This document shows positions 1 to 8,312 of a stretch of 64,000 nt of DNA, piece after piece; within the stretch, counting starts at the first letter, position 1; each line of letters starts with the position of its first letter. The stretch is from assembly GCF_947495845.1 (NCBI RefSeq), contig NZ_CANMAO010000018.1, positions 1-64,000 on the forward strand. The letters run 5' to 3'. Origin of the DNA: an uncultured Endozoicomonas sp. Lineage in GTDB: Bacteria; Pseudomonadota; Gammaproteobacteria; Pseudomonadales; Endozoicomonadaceae. The notes beneath the pieces are model-generated. The model was given only the letters and a program-made list of their open reading frames with translations, was not told the DNA's origin and searched no databases. The translations under genes were made by a program, and so were the position numbers.

Positions 1-760
1 AGCATCAGCGACGTTTCTTATTGTTTTTTGTCTGCAAACAAAAAAATCTATCAGAAATTGATCGCTGGTGCTTTTTTCTTCAAATCAGTTCATTTTTACC
101 CACAGATATCCCTGAAGAGCCCCTTTGATTGGGTCAAAATATCTGCCAAGCAATCAGTGGGAATTATTGGGTGGTCGTTATTGCAGTATTCAGGGTAAGC
201 TGGCGGCTCAGCTGAAGCTCCGAAACCGTCAGAACAATCGCATCTATACCTTCTACCAATCTTGCTGCCAGAACCTATGGCTAGCTTGAAACGACACGAA
301 AGTTATGTAGATGGCATCAGAGTTTCTCTATGGCAGGAAAATAATCTACTCCTCGGACTTGCCGGGCAGCCCGATCTTTAAGCTTTTTTGTAGCCTTTGA
401 TGTATGACCTCTGGTCTGCGCAAAATAATAAAACATATTGCATTCTGCTTATATCAAGCAGGACGCCAGTTTTTTTGTAGAATCAATCAATGATCCACCT
501 GCAGTCTCTTCACCCTAAAACCAGCAGTTGACTGCTTGAGTTTCTCTGCAGCCCACAGAACTAAAAGCGTTACGCGGAATTTTCTATTCACCTTTTGGGT
601 GACTCGCTATAACGCTCTGCGGTTTTGAGAGACTCCATTCGCTAAGGGAAGCGTAACAAACAGTACTGCCAATTTGTTGCAAAACACAAGAGGGTACTTG
701 AGCATACCCAATCAATTTTTCTCTATTAACCTGACAGAACAGCAAGTCTAGCAAAGCTTA
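1..760. other. Decayed DNA with no intact gene
   Basis: No open frame here looks coding in any of the six frames, and I recognise no protein family. At the extreme left two arms (AGCATCAGCGA near 1-11 and TCGCTGGTGCT near 62-72) are nearly complementary and are followed by a T run, so the tail of a terminator or small structured RNA is possible. The remainder is AT-rich with scattered stops. Because the stretch ends in an integrase remnant, I infer it is the residue of an older element integrated at the same tRNA gene. Confidence 0.5.
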
Positions 761-764
761 AGCT

Positions 765-913
765 ATCGAACTTTCTGAAACAGATTTTCTGAAAAAACAT
801 CTTCGGTCATTAAGACGACTATAAAGTACGGCAAATTCAACTAAGAACATTTAAACAGCACAGTCAGACTGAATCCATTAAGCAATATGGAAGCTTTTTG
901 GATACATCAATAA
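765..913 (+). pseudogene. 3' remnant of a tyrosine integrase
   Basis: This stretch is recognisably similar to the last ~140 bases of the intact integrase at 10170-11159. Shared words include CGGTCATT, AAGTACGSCAAATTCA, AAATCCATTAAG-like and the terminal ACATCAATAA / ACATCAGTAA. Small deletions near the GHSD motif and an in-frame stop inside the former KFSKE segment make it non-functional. It stands just before the left att repeat exactly as the intact integrase stands before the right one. It is therefore probably the end of a second, related element that used the same tRNA-Ser site earlier. Confidence 0.75.
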
Positions 914-970
914 TTCGTAACGATTCAGGAGGAGTACAGTGGAGATAAATCAAGGATTTAGAAGGGATAA

Positions 971-993
971 TGGCGGTGAGGGAGGGATTCGAA
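971..993. repeat. Left attachment repeat (attL core)
   Basis: This 23-bp stretch is identical to the last bases (T arm, acceptor stem and CCA) of the tRNA-Ser gene at 11218-11240. The identity extends outward through GAAGGGATA with a one-base indel. After base 993 the sequence departs from the tRNA (GAATCCTT instead of GAACCCTC). This is the expected partial tRNA duplication left by integrase-mediated insertion into a tRNA 3' end. Confidence 0.85.
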
Positions 994-1175
994 TCCTTAC
1001 ACCGCCAGAGCAATATAATGTAAATCAATGGGTTACACAAGTAGCTATATACAAAAAGTGTCCAAGCTGGTTGCTAAAAGTGGTTTTTGGTCAATTTGGT
1101 GGACACTTTTTGGACACCTTGAAACTCATTTTCTCTCAACACAAATGGATGCTAACTTAAGACCCACGATCAAGT

Positions 1176-2069
1176 TTATTTAACAAAGTCCCACATATCT
1201 GTGAACAGGAAGTGATCAAATGTTTTGATATGATCCTTCAAAATAGGTTCGATCTGCATATTTGGCCTAATATCGCAGTAATATACGCCATCCAGTGGAT
1301 TAAGCTTTACTGTATAACCTTTGAAATGCCCCGGTAAAAAGGTCGCGCTGACCCCATACTTTCCTTCTTTACCTTTTCTCTGCACATCATTCAAGAAAAT
1401 GGCAAAATGTGGCGTAGCCTTTTCTGTCAACCTGTTATACAAAAATTTATCAACGAAAACTTTATCGAGTCTATCCTTACTAGACGTTTTTACAGAGCCT
1501 ATAGCCTTGATTTCATCCATTTTTTTGACAATCAAGTCATGCTGATATTTCATTTCGAAGGCTGTTTTTCCGTCAACTTCAACGGGTATGTGAATCGTTC
1601 CTTCCGACACATCAAGACCAGACTTCTCAATTATCAGCCTAACGAATCTTTCAAATAAGTCCCCGTTGATCTTCCTTGCAGTATTGGACTTATTCGCTGG
1701 TAACGCATCTAAACATGCCCCAATGGACTGCTGTGCAGTATAGATAACCCTATTTATTAAATCACGATTTTTAGCAGTATCAGAACTCTTATCGCGTATG
1801 TTTACCAATAACACAGTGAAGCCTTTCGAAACCTCTTCGAACTCTTCTAGTGAGTAAAGTAAGTTCGAGTTAATTGGACGAGTGACGTTGTATGTACCAT
1901 CTTTCTTGTACTGGAAAAACCGATAATGATTTTCATTTCTAGAAACTATTACAGCCTGAAGATTGCTCTTGATGAAAGAAAGGTACTTTTTTGAAAACGT
2001 TAAATAATCCTCTACCTTGAGAAAATTATCTTTATTCAGGGCATAAGCGACGAGAGCTTCAAGTTTCAT
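1176..2069 (-). CDS. Putative type II restriction endonuclease
   Basis: A 297-residue protein whose start overlaps the stop of the methyltransferase gene by four bases (ATGA), so the two are translationally coupled. I do not recognise a named family by sequence alone. The central part has a plausible PD-(D/E)XK-like arrangement: an acidic FERFVRLIIEKSG helix near residue 140, QHDLIV near 178, and GSVKTSSKDR near 192, with D and K spaced as in many nucleases. Coupling to a DNA methyltransferase is the main evidence that it cleaves DNA. It could cut the site protected by its partner, acting as phage or plasmid exclusion for the prophage host. No signal peptide or membrane segment is seen. Confidence 0.7.
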   Translation of the reverse strand: MKLEALVAYALNKDNFLKVEDYLTFSKKYLSFIKSNLQAVIVSRNENHYRFFQYKKDGTYNVTRPINSNLLYSLEEFEEVSKGFTVLLVNIRDKSSDTAKNRDLINRVIYTAQQSIGACLDALPANKSNTARKINGDLFERFVRLIIEKSGLDVSEGTIHIPVEVDGKTAFEMKYQHDLIVKKMDEIKAIGSVKTSSKDRLDKVFVDKFLYNRLTEKATPHFAIFLNDVQRKGKEGKYGVSATFLPGHFKGYTVKLNPLDGVYYCDIRPNMQIEPILKDHIKTFDHFLFTDMWDFVK

Positions 2070-3001
2070 CTGATGGAATTCCTTCTTTTGTCATTTTCCC
2101 TATCAAACTTGATCCATTCATCCTTGGTTCTCCTGACAACATTTTCTAGCCTTTCTATAGCCCAACAATTGTAATCATGATTAATTTCGCAACCAGACCA
2201 TCGGCGTCCTAACTGCTCTGCCACAACAACAGTCGTTCCAGAACCAGAAAATGGGTCTATAACTAAGTCTCCTGGCTTAGAAGATGCCAAAATAAACTTC
2301 CTGACAAGTTCTTCTGGCTTCTGAGTAGGATGCTTAGTTTTCTCTCCCATTCCATTACAAGTAGTAGGTACTTCTAGGACATCTCTTGGTTTGGCTCCCA
2401 TTGGGTGAGGTGTCCACACATCTTTCCTTTTGCCACCATTCCCATACTGACTGCTTTCAGCTTGTGGATGAGAAGGGTATTTCAGTGTATGACCACTGTA
2501 AGGAATTCTTACATCATCTACGTAAAAGTTCTGTTTTTTACCTTTTCTCAGATGAAGGATGCTTTCATGAGAGCGACCCCAATCATTACCTAGATTAGCT
2601 TTATTTTTATAATGCCATACAAGCCAACGACAACCTTGGAAATATTTCATTGAAGGGTGCTTTATGTCAGCCAAAATCTCAGAGAAACCACATACATATA
2701 GGGTTCCTTCTTTTTTCAGAACCCTATGAGCCTCTGAGATCCACTGCATAGACCAATCAATATATTTTTCCTGTGATTCAAACTTATCCCAGTCAGCTTT
2801 TTTGATATTATAGGGAGGGTCAGCAAAAATAAGGTCTACCGACTCAGGCTCCAAGCTTTTTAACCATTCAATGGAGTCGCCCTCAAAAAGCATACCATTG
2901 AAGTGTTCATACACAGGTGAAAAAGGAGACTCACCTACACTGTCGAATACTCTTCCATGCACCTCTTCAGAAAAGAGTTCATCTTGTTTTTCAGGACTCA
3001 A
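2066..3001 (-). CDS. Site-specific DNA methyltransferase (beta class)
   Basis: A 311-residue N4-cytosine/N6-adenine DNA methyltransferase. The catalytic DPPY motif lies at residues 61-64 and the AdoMet-binding DPFSGSGTT motif at about 249-257. This order, with the target-recognition region in between, is typical of the beta class. HPTQKPEEL just before the AdoMet site is a further family hallmark. The start is a TTG preceded by GGAG six bases upstream; no better in-frame ATG exists near it. It is the first gene of the cassette and should protect the recognition sequence from the downstream nuclease. Whether it modifies adenine or cytosine cannot be told from the motif DPPY alone. Confidence 0.92.
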   Translation of the reverse strand: MSPEKQDELFSEEVHGRVFDSVGESPFSPVYEHFNGMLFEGDSIEWLKSLEPESVDLIFADPPYNIKKADWDKFESQEKYIDWSMQWISEAHRVLKKEGTLYVCGFSEILADIKHPSMKYFQGCRWLVWHYKNKANLGNDWGRSHESILHLRKGKKQNFYVDDVRIPYSGHTLKYPSHPQAESSQYGNGGKRKDVWTPHPMGAKPRDVLEVPTTCNGMGEKTKHPTQKPEELVRKFILASSKPGDLVIDPFSGSGTTVVVAEQLGRRWSGCEINHDYNCWAIERLENVVRRTKDEWIKFDRENDKRRNSIR

Positions 3002-3357
3002 CTTTCACTCCACTAAATCATATCTATAACTCATACAGAGATTCTACACCCAGCTGAAATTTTTACCTACATCTACAACTTCTACTCATTACGGGAATAA
3101 CGTGACAATGGTTGCCCATGTATCAGCAAGCTTAACGTTTACTCCTCTATCTTGACACATTTGCACGATCATCTTGTTTTGATCAATAGTGCCTGATATT
3201 CAAGTACCTTCCCCCCTCTTTTACTGAATTCATATAATTCTGAACGACATCAGCCTTACTCAAAAAAATCTGTTGCCACTGAAGGACAAAACATTTTTTT
3301 GACACACCCTCTCGCCGTTCCTGAACAAATTACATTCAAAAAGAGAGGTAAAACATC
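3002..3357. other. Divergent intergenic region, R-M and small gene
   Basis: This AT-rich spacer separates the methyltransferase (leftward) from the small rightward gene. A TTGACA at 3299-3304 could serve as a -35 box for the rightward gene, but no convincing -10 box stands at the usual spacing. AAGAGAGG just before the start at 3358 is a good ribosome binding site. I see no coding frame or repeat in the rest. Confidence 0.4.
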
Positions 3358-3585
3358 ATGAAAACACTCACTAACTCAATGCTTTGCACCTTGATCCATC
3401 TGACCAAGAATCAGCTTGAAGCCAAGCGTCATGAAGTTTCTGAACTGAGCCAGTACACCACCAAGGTGATCCGCGAGAGCTACAATTCCGAAGTTGACGA
3501 ACTGGTAGCCATTCTGGAAATTCTGACCGACGTTCTCAAACTTCAGGAGCCTGCTGAGCAACCTACTCGCTCCACTAAGAAATAA
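3358..3585 (+). CDS. Small helical protein of unknown function
   Basis: A 75-residue soluble protein, preceded by the ribosome binding site GAGAGG and followed at once by a strong hairpin terminator, so it looks like a real one-gene transcript. The sequence is rich in Leu, Glu and Lys and predicted to be almost wholly helical, ending in a polar PTRSTKK tail. I recognise no family. It is the only gene in the left half of the prophage on the plus strand, facing the rep gene. It could be a regulator or an accessory gene associated with the restriction cassette; neither is shown by the sequence. Confidence 0.65.
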   Translation: MKTLTNSMLCTLIHLTKNQLEAKRHEVSELSQYTTKVIRESYNSEVDELVAILEILTDVLKLQEPAEQPTRSTKK

Positions 3586-3618
3586 CAGATAGGGGGTTTA
3601 CCCCCTTTCTGTTTTTTT
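3585..3618. terminator. Bidirectional rho-independent terminator
   Basis: ACAGATAGGGGG, a TTTA loop and CCCCCTTTCTGT form a near-perfect 12-bp stem followed by a run of seven T. It ends the small plus-strand gene. On the opposite strand the same hairpin ends the rep transcript, although the U run there is weaker. Confidence 0.9.
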
Positions 3619-3622
3619 ATCT

Positions 3623-4930
3623 TTATACGCTGTAACCCATCAGTATTCGCTCCTGATAGGACTCACGGAGCCGTTCTATCAGTTGGTGCTCTGTCGTATT
3701 GTTTTTCTCATAGTGCTCAGTAATATCTGTCCATATGATACTCCCCTGAATTTCTTGGAGTACCCGCTTGAACTTCAGCCCTTTTCTGGCACAAGCAGAC
3801 AGCAGGTTGCCTATGTAAAGCTGATAATTCTTACCAGTGAACGATGTCGCTTTTTTGTAGTATCGCTTGTAGTGCAGGTTATCTTTGTAGGCAGATTCAG
3901 GATATTTGAAGACGATATCTTCAAGCAGGATTGTCCAGATCGAATCGAGATAATTGCTGTTGTAATTGAGTCTGAAGGATTTCAGACCGTAGAGCCAGAG
4001 TGCTTGTATATGCTTGATCACCTGAGAATACGTGTGCATTTTGACACCGATTTCACCGGTTTCTTTATTGCAGGTTCCTAAGGCAAATTGTTGTATTACC
4101 GAGTGGTGAAACCGTACTTCAAAGCGGAATACATCTGACTCGGGATCATAGCCACTAGAACCGTCATCGAGCTTGGTGCTCTCCTGCCATTTGTGTTCCA
4201 TGTAGTCGAATTTATCAATGCTCTGAGCCTGTATGGTTTTGTTATAGATCGCCATTTGCACCGCACCCGCAGAGCCAAATTTAAACGACTGTGAACGATC
4301 ATAAACGCATGACACATCAGAGACAGTAAACTCGGCTTTATCAATCCCATAGAAGTTGGAAACCCTTCGAGATTTACAGGTCATGCGCTCTGACAAATCG
4401 TTTTCCGGTTTCCAGCCTTGTACGTCTACCGCCAGATGAATAGCGGGGTAATGGGGTTCAGCACACCTCAGTACCTTCTTGGCAATATTCGCCAGGAACT
4501 GATCAACCTTCTTCGGTGATCGGTTGTCCAGGAACCAAGGAGAACATTCAATTTTTAGGTGAGAACCGATAGATTCCGCCTTAGAGTGGAACATTTTGCA
4601 GAAGATGATGATACCCAACTGATTGTTCTGGAGCCGGTACTGATAACCCGAGGCTTTACCACTCTTGCCCAATATCCAGTCATGGCCGACAAACCGAAAG
4701 GTTTTCTCCCCAAAACTCAGCGAATCCTCAATATCCGTCAGGAAATCCAGGTTCATCGCTCCTTTAAACAGTTGTCGTAAGGTATCCACATAGGTTCCGA
4801 CAATCTGGAAGTTATCCAGATAGAGGTCCTGCACTTTCCCGAATTTCGGGTGAACAAACAGAAGTCCCTTATCTGTTTGATTTGTGGTGGAGCCATCCTC
4901 TGAAGGCTCATAACGATTTAAATGTTTCAT
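3623..4930 (-). CDS. Phage replication initiation protein (Rep_trans type)
   Basis: A 435-residue protein resembling the rolling-circle initiators of inoviruses (RstA-like, Rep_trans/PF02486). HLAVDV at about 165-170 fits the first conserved acidic strand, and AVQMAIYNKT around residue 229 carries the expected catalytic tyrosine in the Y-N/D-K-T context. It would nick the plus-strand origin and start single-strand synthesis of the phage genome. AAGGAA lies nine bases before the ATG, a good ribosome binding site. The gene is last in the leftward phage operon, downstream of zot, and is separated from it by a GC-rich spacer that may hold its promoter or the origin. Confidence 0.8.
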   Translation of the reverse strand: MKHLNRYEPSEDGSTTNQTDKGLLFVHPKFGKVQDLYLDNFQIVGTYVDTLRQLFKGAMNLDFLTDIEDSLSFGEKTFRFVGHDWILGKSGKASGYQYRLQNNQLGIIIFCKMFHSKAESIGSHLKIECSPWFLDNRSPKKVDQFLANIAKKVLRCAEPHYPAIHLAVDVQGWKPENDLSERMTCKSRRVSNFYGIDKAEFTVSDVSCVYDRSQSFKFGSAGAVQMAIYNKTIQAQSIDKFDYMEHKWQESTKLDDGSSGYDPESDVFRFEVRFHHSVIQQFALGTCNKETGEIGVKMHTYSQVIKHIQALWLYGLKSFRLNYNSNYLDSIWTILLEDIVFKYPESAYKDNLHYKRYYKKATSFTGKNYQLYIGNLLSACARKGLKFKRVLQEIQGSIIWTDITEHYEKNNTTEHQLIERLRESYQERILMGYSV

Positions 4931-5047
4931 AATAAGATTCCTTCTTATAACTTTTCGATTTTCACTACCCTTTTTTAATGACGTGCTACAGGAACGTCCG
5001 CCTGTGCGGGCTGCCGCTGCGCGTTGCAGCCTCGCTCAGTGCAAAGC
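4931..5047. other. GC-rich spacer between zot and rep
   Basis: The segment next to rep is AT-rich and carries the rep ribosome binding site. The adjoining 4978-5047 part is strikingly GC-rich for this phage, with a GCTGC...GCAGC hairpin near 5010-5030 and other short inverted words. A short leftward frame (4975-5061) overlaps the end of zot. The position right in front of rep makes this a candidate for the plus-strand origin, which is inference only. Confidence 0.35.
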
Positions 5048-5061
5048 TCAGAGTCCGTCAT
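4975..5061 (-). CDS. Possible 28-residue ORF overlapping the zot end
   Basis: This short frame begins MTDSELCTERGC and ends DVPVARH. Its start overlaps the 3' end of zot by 14 bases, an arrangement that allows coupled translation. It has two cysteines and many Gln, Ala and Arg residues, but no signal peptide or membrane segment. The underlying GC-rich DNA may instead be a structured origin region. Little supports expression beyond its placement. Confidence 0.25.
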   Translation of the reverse strand: MTDSELCTERGCNAQRQPAQADVPVARH

Positions 5062-6352
5062 AATGTTCAACCTCTCTTTTCTGGCTGCGGCGACTGTTTC
5101 GGTCGTGTCGTTTATCCGAGAGTGTTTCGTCAAAGTAGCCATTGCGGACAATGGCCTTGCACAGGTAGTCCGGTACTTCCATGCGGGTGATCCGTTGGGA
5201 GTAACAGATACAGACTTCCTGTGGCGTTTCCTCCCGCCACAACACACAGTTTTGTGGCTTCGGAAAGGAACGGGGCTTGGTCAGGTGATCGTAGACGGGA
5301 GCCGTATGTTTCAGGCCGGTGACTCTCGGCTTGCGGCGTTCCAGATACTGTTCGCGGCTTTGTGGTTGCGTGTCAGCAACTGGCAGCAGGGTGGCTGATG
5401 GTTCCGGTGCATTGGCGGCTTCGCCGTGTTGATCAGTGGTGAGGGTGGATAACACAAAGTACAGTGCAAAGCCGATAGCACCGAGCAGGATCGGAATCAG
5501 CCAGACGACAGGCGGCACACTTAATTTATGGGTATGCTCAAACGCTGAGAAGTAGACGCCAAAGTACCGCTTCGGCTTGCCGGTGACGGTTTTTCGCCCT
5601 TCCTTTTTGGCAAAGTGATCATCAGGATCAACGCACTTGTCCCACGTGTAACGAGTGACTTTCGATGATCCCCAGAAATTGAAATAGTGGGTATGGTGTC
5701 CGCACAGCCTTCTCAGGTGAACATCGAGAAAATTGGGATGCTGAGTAATCAGGATGACGTCGAAGCTGTCATGGCGATGCTTTTCAAAACGTGAGGCATA
5801 TAAAGGTACTTTGTCTTTTCCTGAGCGCACCGGAAAGAATTCCTGGGCTTCATCAATCACCAGCACCGAATGGCCTTGCAGGTCATACCATTTGTGTGGA
5901 TCAGGAAAGTGCGTCCAGTGCAGGTTCAGGTGCTCAAAATCCTTGAAGGTAAGTTCCACACCTTCAGGCGCGCTCTTTTCAATGTGCGATACCTTCTGCA
6001 CTTGCGACGCTGGATAGCAGGCTTTGACCCACTTCAGCCATTGCCTCAGTGGATCGTGCTGCTTGAATACCTGTTCCAGAAACGGTGCATCAGTCAGTTC
6101 GACAAAGCGTTTTTCTTCATGGATGGGTTGAATCATCGGATCAATGACAGACCGCTGATTTTTTGTCAGTGATGGAAGATAACAGTCGTAGAAAAACGCC
6201 TGAAAGGTTTGGCACTGCTGATAATCCAGCAGGTTCAGTTTGATGTTGTTATAGAATTTCGGACGATTGGCATACTTCTTATCGGTGCAGACTGTTTTGA
6301 AGCAGTTCAGGCTTTTGCTGGCACCCGGCCTTCCGGTAATGAAATGAAGCAT
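5048..6352 (-). CDS. zot: Zot-family assembly ATPase (pI-like)
   Basis: A 434-residue Zot/pI protein of filamentous phages. The N-terminal half is a P-loop ATPase with Walker A GRPGASKS at residues 7-14 and Walker B VLVIDEAQ at 163-170. One membrane segment spans about 281-303, followed by a periplasmic C-terminal domain with several cysteines (NCVLW, CICYS, LCKAI). It drives extrusion of the virion through the envelope. AAGGAAGA before the ATG is a strong ribosome binding site. The name recalls the cholera phage protein, but no toxin activity should be inferred from family membership. It lies between the pVI-like gene and rep, as in other inoviruses. Confidence 0.93.
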   Translation of the reverse strand: MLHFITGRPGASKSLNCFKTVCTDKKYANRPKFYNNIKLNLLDYQQCQTFQAFFYDCYLPSLTKNQRSVIDPMIQPIHEEKRFVELTDAPFLEQVFKQHDPLRQWLKWVKACYPASQVQKVSHIEKSAPEGVELTFKDFEHLNLHWTHFPDPHKWYDLQGHSVLVIDEAQEFFPVRSGKDKVPLYASRFEKHRHDSFDVILITQHPNFLDVHLRRLCGHHTHYFNFWGSSKVTRYTWDKCVDPDDHFAKKEGRKTVTGKPKRYFGVYFSAFEHTHKLSVPPVVWLIPILLGAIGFALYFVLSTLTTDQHGEAANAPEPSATLLPVADTQPQSREQYLERRKPRVTGLKHTAPVYDHLTKPRSFPKPQNCVLWREETPQEVCICYSQRITRMEVPDYLCKAIVRNGYFDETLSDKRHDRNSRRSQKREVEHYDGL

Positions 6353-6420
6353 GACATTCTTCCTTTTTCTCCTTTGGTTATTCTTTTGGGTTGTTCGTTT
6401 GGGGTTCCGCAGGAAACCAA

Positions 6421-6440
6421 GTTCTTTTTGTCAAAAGAAC
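6421..6440. terminator. Perfect 8-bp hairpin upstream of zot
   Basis: GTTCTTTT, loop TGTC and AAAAGAAC form a perfect stem in the 128-base gap between the pVI-like gene and zot. Read leftward it is not followed by a clean U run, so it may attenuate rather than stop the virion transcript and so lower zot expression relative to coat genes. It could equally be a phage DNA structure. Confidence 0.4.
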
Positions 6441-6481
6441 ATCGTTTCCAGCGGCTGATGAACACCATGAACAACCGTTAT

Positions 6482-6799
6482 TCAGGACGTGCCACCAAAG
6501 CCTTTCCAGAAGGAAACGCTTTGTTTAGGCCGTCCGTTAAAGTAGCTAATGCCTTTCACCACCATGATTACCGTGATAAACGACAATGCGATGTTGATGG
6601 CATTCGGGATGCCCATAAGGGAGATCATCTGGAACATGGCGACAGGCATTCCATCGAAGTTGGCCTGTATCTGTTCGCCCAGATAATCCACCATCAGATC
6701 AAGACCAAAGTACGTCACCACGCCCACTCCCAGCCCACGCAGCAATAGCCATGCGAGGGGAACGATAGTAGTAACGATGAACGTGAGTATGTAGCCCAT
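6482..6799 (-). CDS. pVI-like minor coat protein (DUF2523)
   Basis: A 105-residue membrane protein with two or three hydrophobic segments (about 3-30, 55-70 and 72-88) matching the DUF2523 family found between the adsorption protein and Zot in inoviruses. It is likely the functional counterpart of pVI, which caps the virion end together with pIII. AGGAG lies eight bases before its ATG and overlaps the stop of the upstream pIII-like gene, so translation is probably coupled. Confidence 0.82.
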   Translation of the reverse strand: MGYILTFIVTTIVPLAWLLLRGLGVGVVTYFGLDLMVDYLGEQIQANFDGMPVAMFQMISLMGIPNAINIALSFITVIMVVKGISYFNGRPKQSVSFWKGFGGTS

Positions 6800-6808
6800 G
6801 CTGATCTC

Positions 6809-8173
6809 CTATCCGTTACCAAGTGATTTTGCCAAGATGACCGACATAGAAAACCATGTGGTCAGTTGGATGAACCACGATATATAAGAGGCAAGATCAC
6901 ACAGTGGGGTGAGTACAAATTCATGTTCTGTTCCCAGTAGTGTGAAGGTTGCAGAGTCAGGACATTGGCTGTCAGAAGAAACGTATTCTTCCGTATCCAG
7001 AAAATCATCCACGTGAATTTCCAAAGTGTCCCCAGGGAGTGTTCCCAATGGCGACATTTGATCATTTCCACTGATGATGGAATTGATATCACCTTCATTA
7101 AACTCAGACAGGCATAGCTGTTTCTTTTGCATACGAGCGATGGCGCACTGGATCGCATCACCGGTACACGACACTTCTTTATCGCAGCCCAAACCTGCAA
7201 TAGAAGACGATGGATTATCAGACTCCGCCTGTTTTTCTGCCTGTTGGCGAATACCGGTTTCTTTGACAATCTGTTTTACTGATTGCGCCTCAGGAGAGTT
7301 TTCGGTGAGATCCTGTTGATCTAGAATATCGTCATGGGTTTGACCATTGGCGTTACCGCCATTGATAGGGTGATCCACTGAATCTGGATCAACCTTATCT
7401 CCTTCTGGATAAGTGCAAAGGTATTCACCGTTGACATATTGGCAGTTGCTAAAGGCATTTTTCTCGAAGCAAACCACTTCACCGTTGAAGGTGCCACAAT
7501 TGAGTTCATCTTGGTTGGTTGCTTCATCGAAGCAGACCGGATAACCATTCACGATCTTGCAGCTTTTATCCTCACTGATGCAGACTTGAACCCCCGGATC
7601 ACTCCGGCAATCCAATTCTTCTTCATTGATTTCAGTGTATTCACTGACACCGGCAAGCTGAGAGGTTTCTTCATTGCCAGTACATACCTCTCCGGTTGGC
7701 AGATATTCATAGGCTATTGGAGCAAGGGCATTATCATAATCACGAAAGCCGCCCAGTGTTGTATATCCACATTGGTTGTAGCAGGCGGTCTGAGCGTTGG
7801 TTGAGCTAGTTATTGGTTTGATATCCAAGCATGGATTACTGCTTGCACAACCAAAGGTTTGATTATCGATTACATCACAGGCTTCATTTGCAGGGTCAGC
7901 GGCAGATCCTGCAAAATACACAATGAACTTCGATTGCGATAAGCCACTCTCATGGTAAATGTATTGGCAGCGGTATGACCCTGCTGTGAAGCTATCACTG
8001 GGGTATATTGATAAAACAGAACTTGAAGCTTTGTTGTACGAGATATTAATACAAACATCCAGAGGGCTTTTGCCTTGTTTACCTCCTTCAGCGAAAACAT
8101 GCCAAACGCCAGCATGACTGAATGAACTGAGCAAGGCGATAAAAAACAGTAATAGCTGATAAGGTAATTTCAT
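6809..8173 (-). CDS. pIII-like adsorption (attachment) protein
   Basis: A 454-residue secreted protein. The start chosen begins MKLPYQLLLFF, giving a classical signal peptide cut after SFSHA; a longer upstream frame lacks one. The middle contains repeated Cys-rich units of the form C-x-x-x-NG-x-x-x-C (about 220-270), then an acidic Asp/Glu/Gln-rich linker. A hydrophobic C-terminal anchor (SYISWFIQLTTWFSMSVIL) would hold it in the membrane until assembly. Size, order and topology fit the receptor-binding pIII of inoviruses, though the receptor-binding part is unlike any I recognise. Its ATG overlaps the stop of a tiny upstream ORF (ATGA). Confidence 0.8.
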   Translation of the reverse strand: MKLPYQLLLFFIALLSSFSHAGVWHVFAEGGKQGKSPLDVCINISYNKASSSVLSIYPSDSFTAGSYRCQYIYHESGLSQSKFIVYFAGSAADPANEACDVIDNQTFGCASSNPCLDIKPITSSTNAQTACYNQCGYTTLGGFRDYDNALAPIAYEYLPTGEVCTGNEETSQLAGVSEYTEINEEELDCRSDPGVQVCISEDKSCKIVNGYPVCFDEATNQDELNCGTFNGEVVCFEKNAFSNCQYVNGEYLCTYPEGDKVDPDSVDHPINGGNANGQTHDDILDQQDLTENSPEAQSVKQIVKETGIRQQAEKQAESDNPSSSIAGLGCDKEVSCTGDAIQCAIARMQKKQLCLSEFNEGDINSIISGNDQMSPLGTLPGDTLEIHVDDFLDTEEYVSSDSQCPDSATFTLLGTEHEFVLTPLCDLASYISWFIQLTTWFSMSVILAKSLGNG

Positions 8174-8256
8174 GGCCGCATCATCCAGACCGCTGCAAGG
8201 ATGACCACCACATAGACCCAACCGTAATCTGGAACCCACATTGTTGTATCATCCAT
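8170..8256 (-). CDS. Tiny membrane peptide, pVII/pIX-like candidate
   Basis: A 28-residue peptide too short for ordinary gene callers. It starts MDDTTMWVPDYG and continues into one hydrophobic segment (VYVVVILAAVW) ending MMRP. Its stop codon overlaps the start of the pIII-like gene in an ATGA. Size, single membrane span and placement between pVIII and pIII all match the minor tip proteins pVII and pIX of filamentous phages. No strong Shine-Dalgarno precedes it, so it may depend on translation of the pVIII gene upstream. Confidence 0.6.
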   Translation of the reverse strand: MDDTTMWVPDYGWVYVVVILAAVWMMRP

Positions 8257-8312
8257 GAACGAGTAATAAGAACGGGAGATCGAAACCTCCCGCCAAACAG
8301 TCCAAGCAAGCA

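Noticed and set aside
1-72. Inverted arms at the left edge as a complete terminator
   Set aside because: The loop would be about 50 bases and the stem has mismatches; noted within the decayed region only.
939-1160. Open frame spanning the left att repeat
   Set aside because: Its first part is translated tRNA and att sequence, and nothing in it resembles a protein family; treated as a chance frame.
4975-5247. 90-codon leftward frame overlapping the end of zot
   Set aside because: Most of it is inside zot in another frame; only its last 28 codons remain a weak candidate.
5048-6352. Zot as a host-directed toxin
   Set aside because: Zot-family proteins are phage assembly ATPases; gene order and the N-terminal P-loop point to assembly, and the sequence gives no separate support for toxicity.
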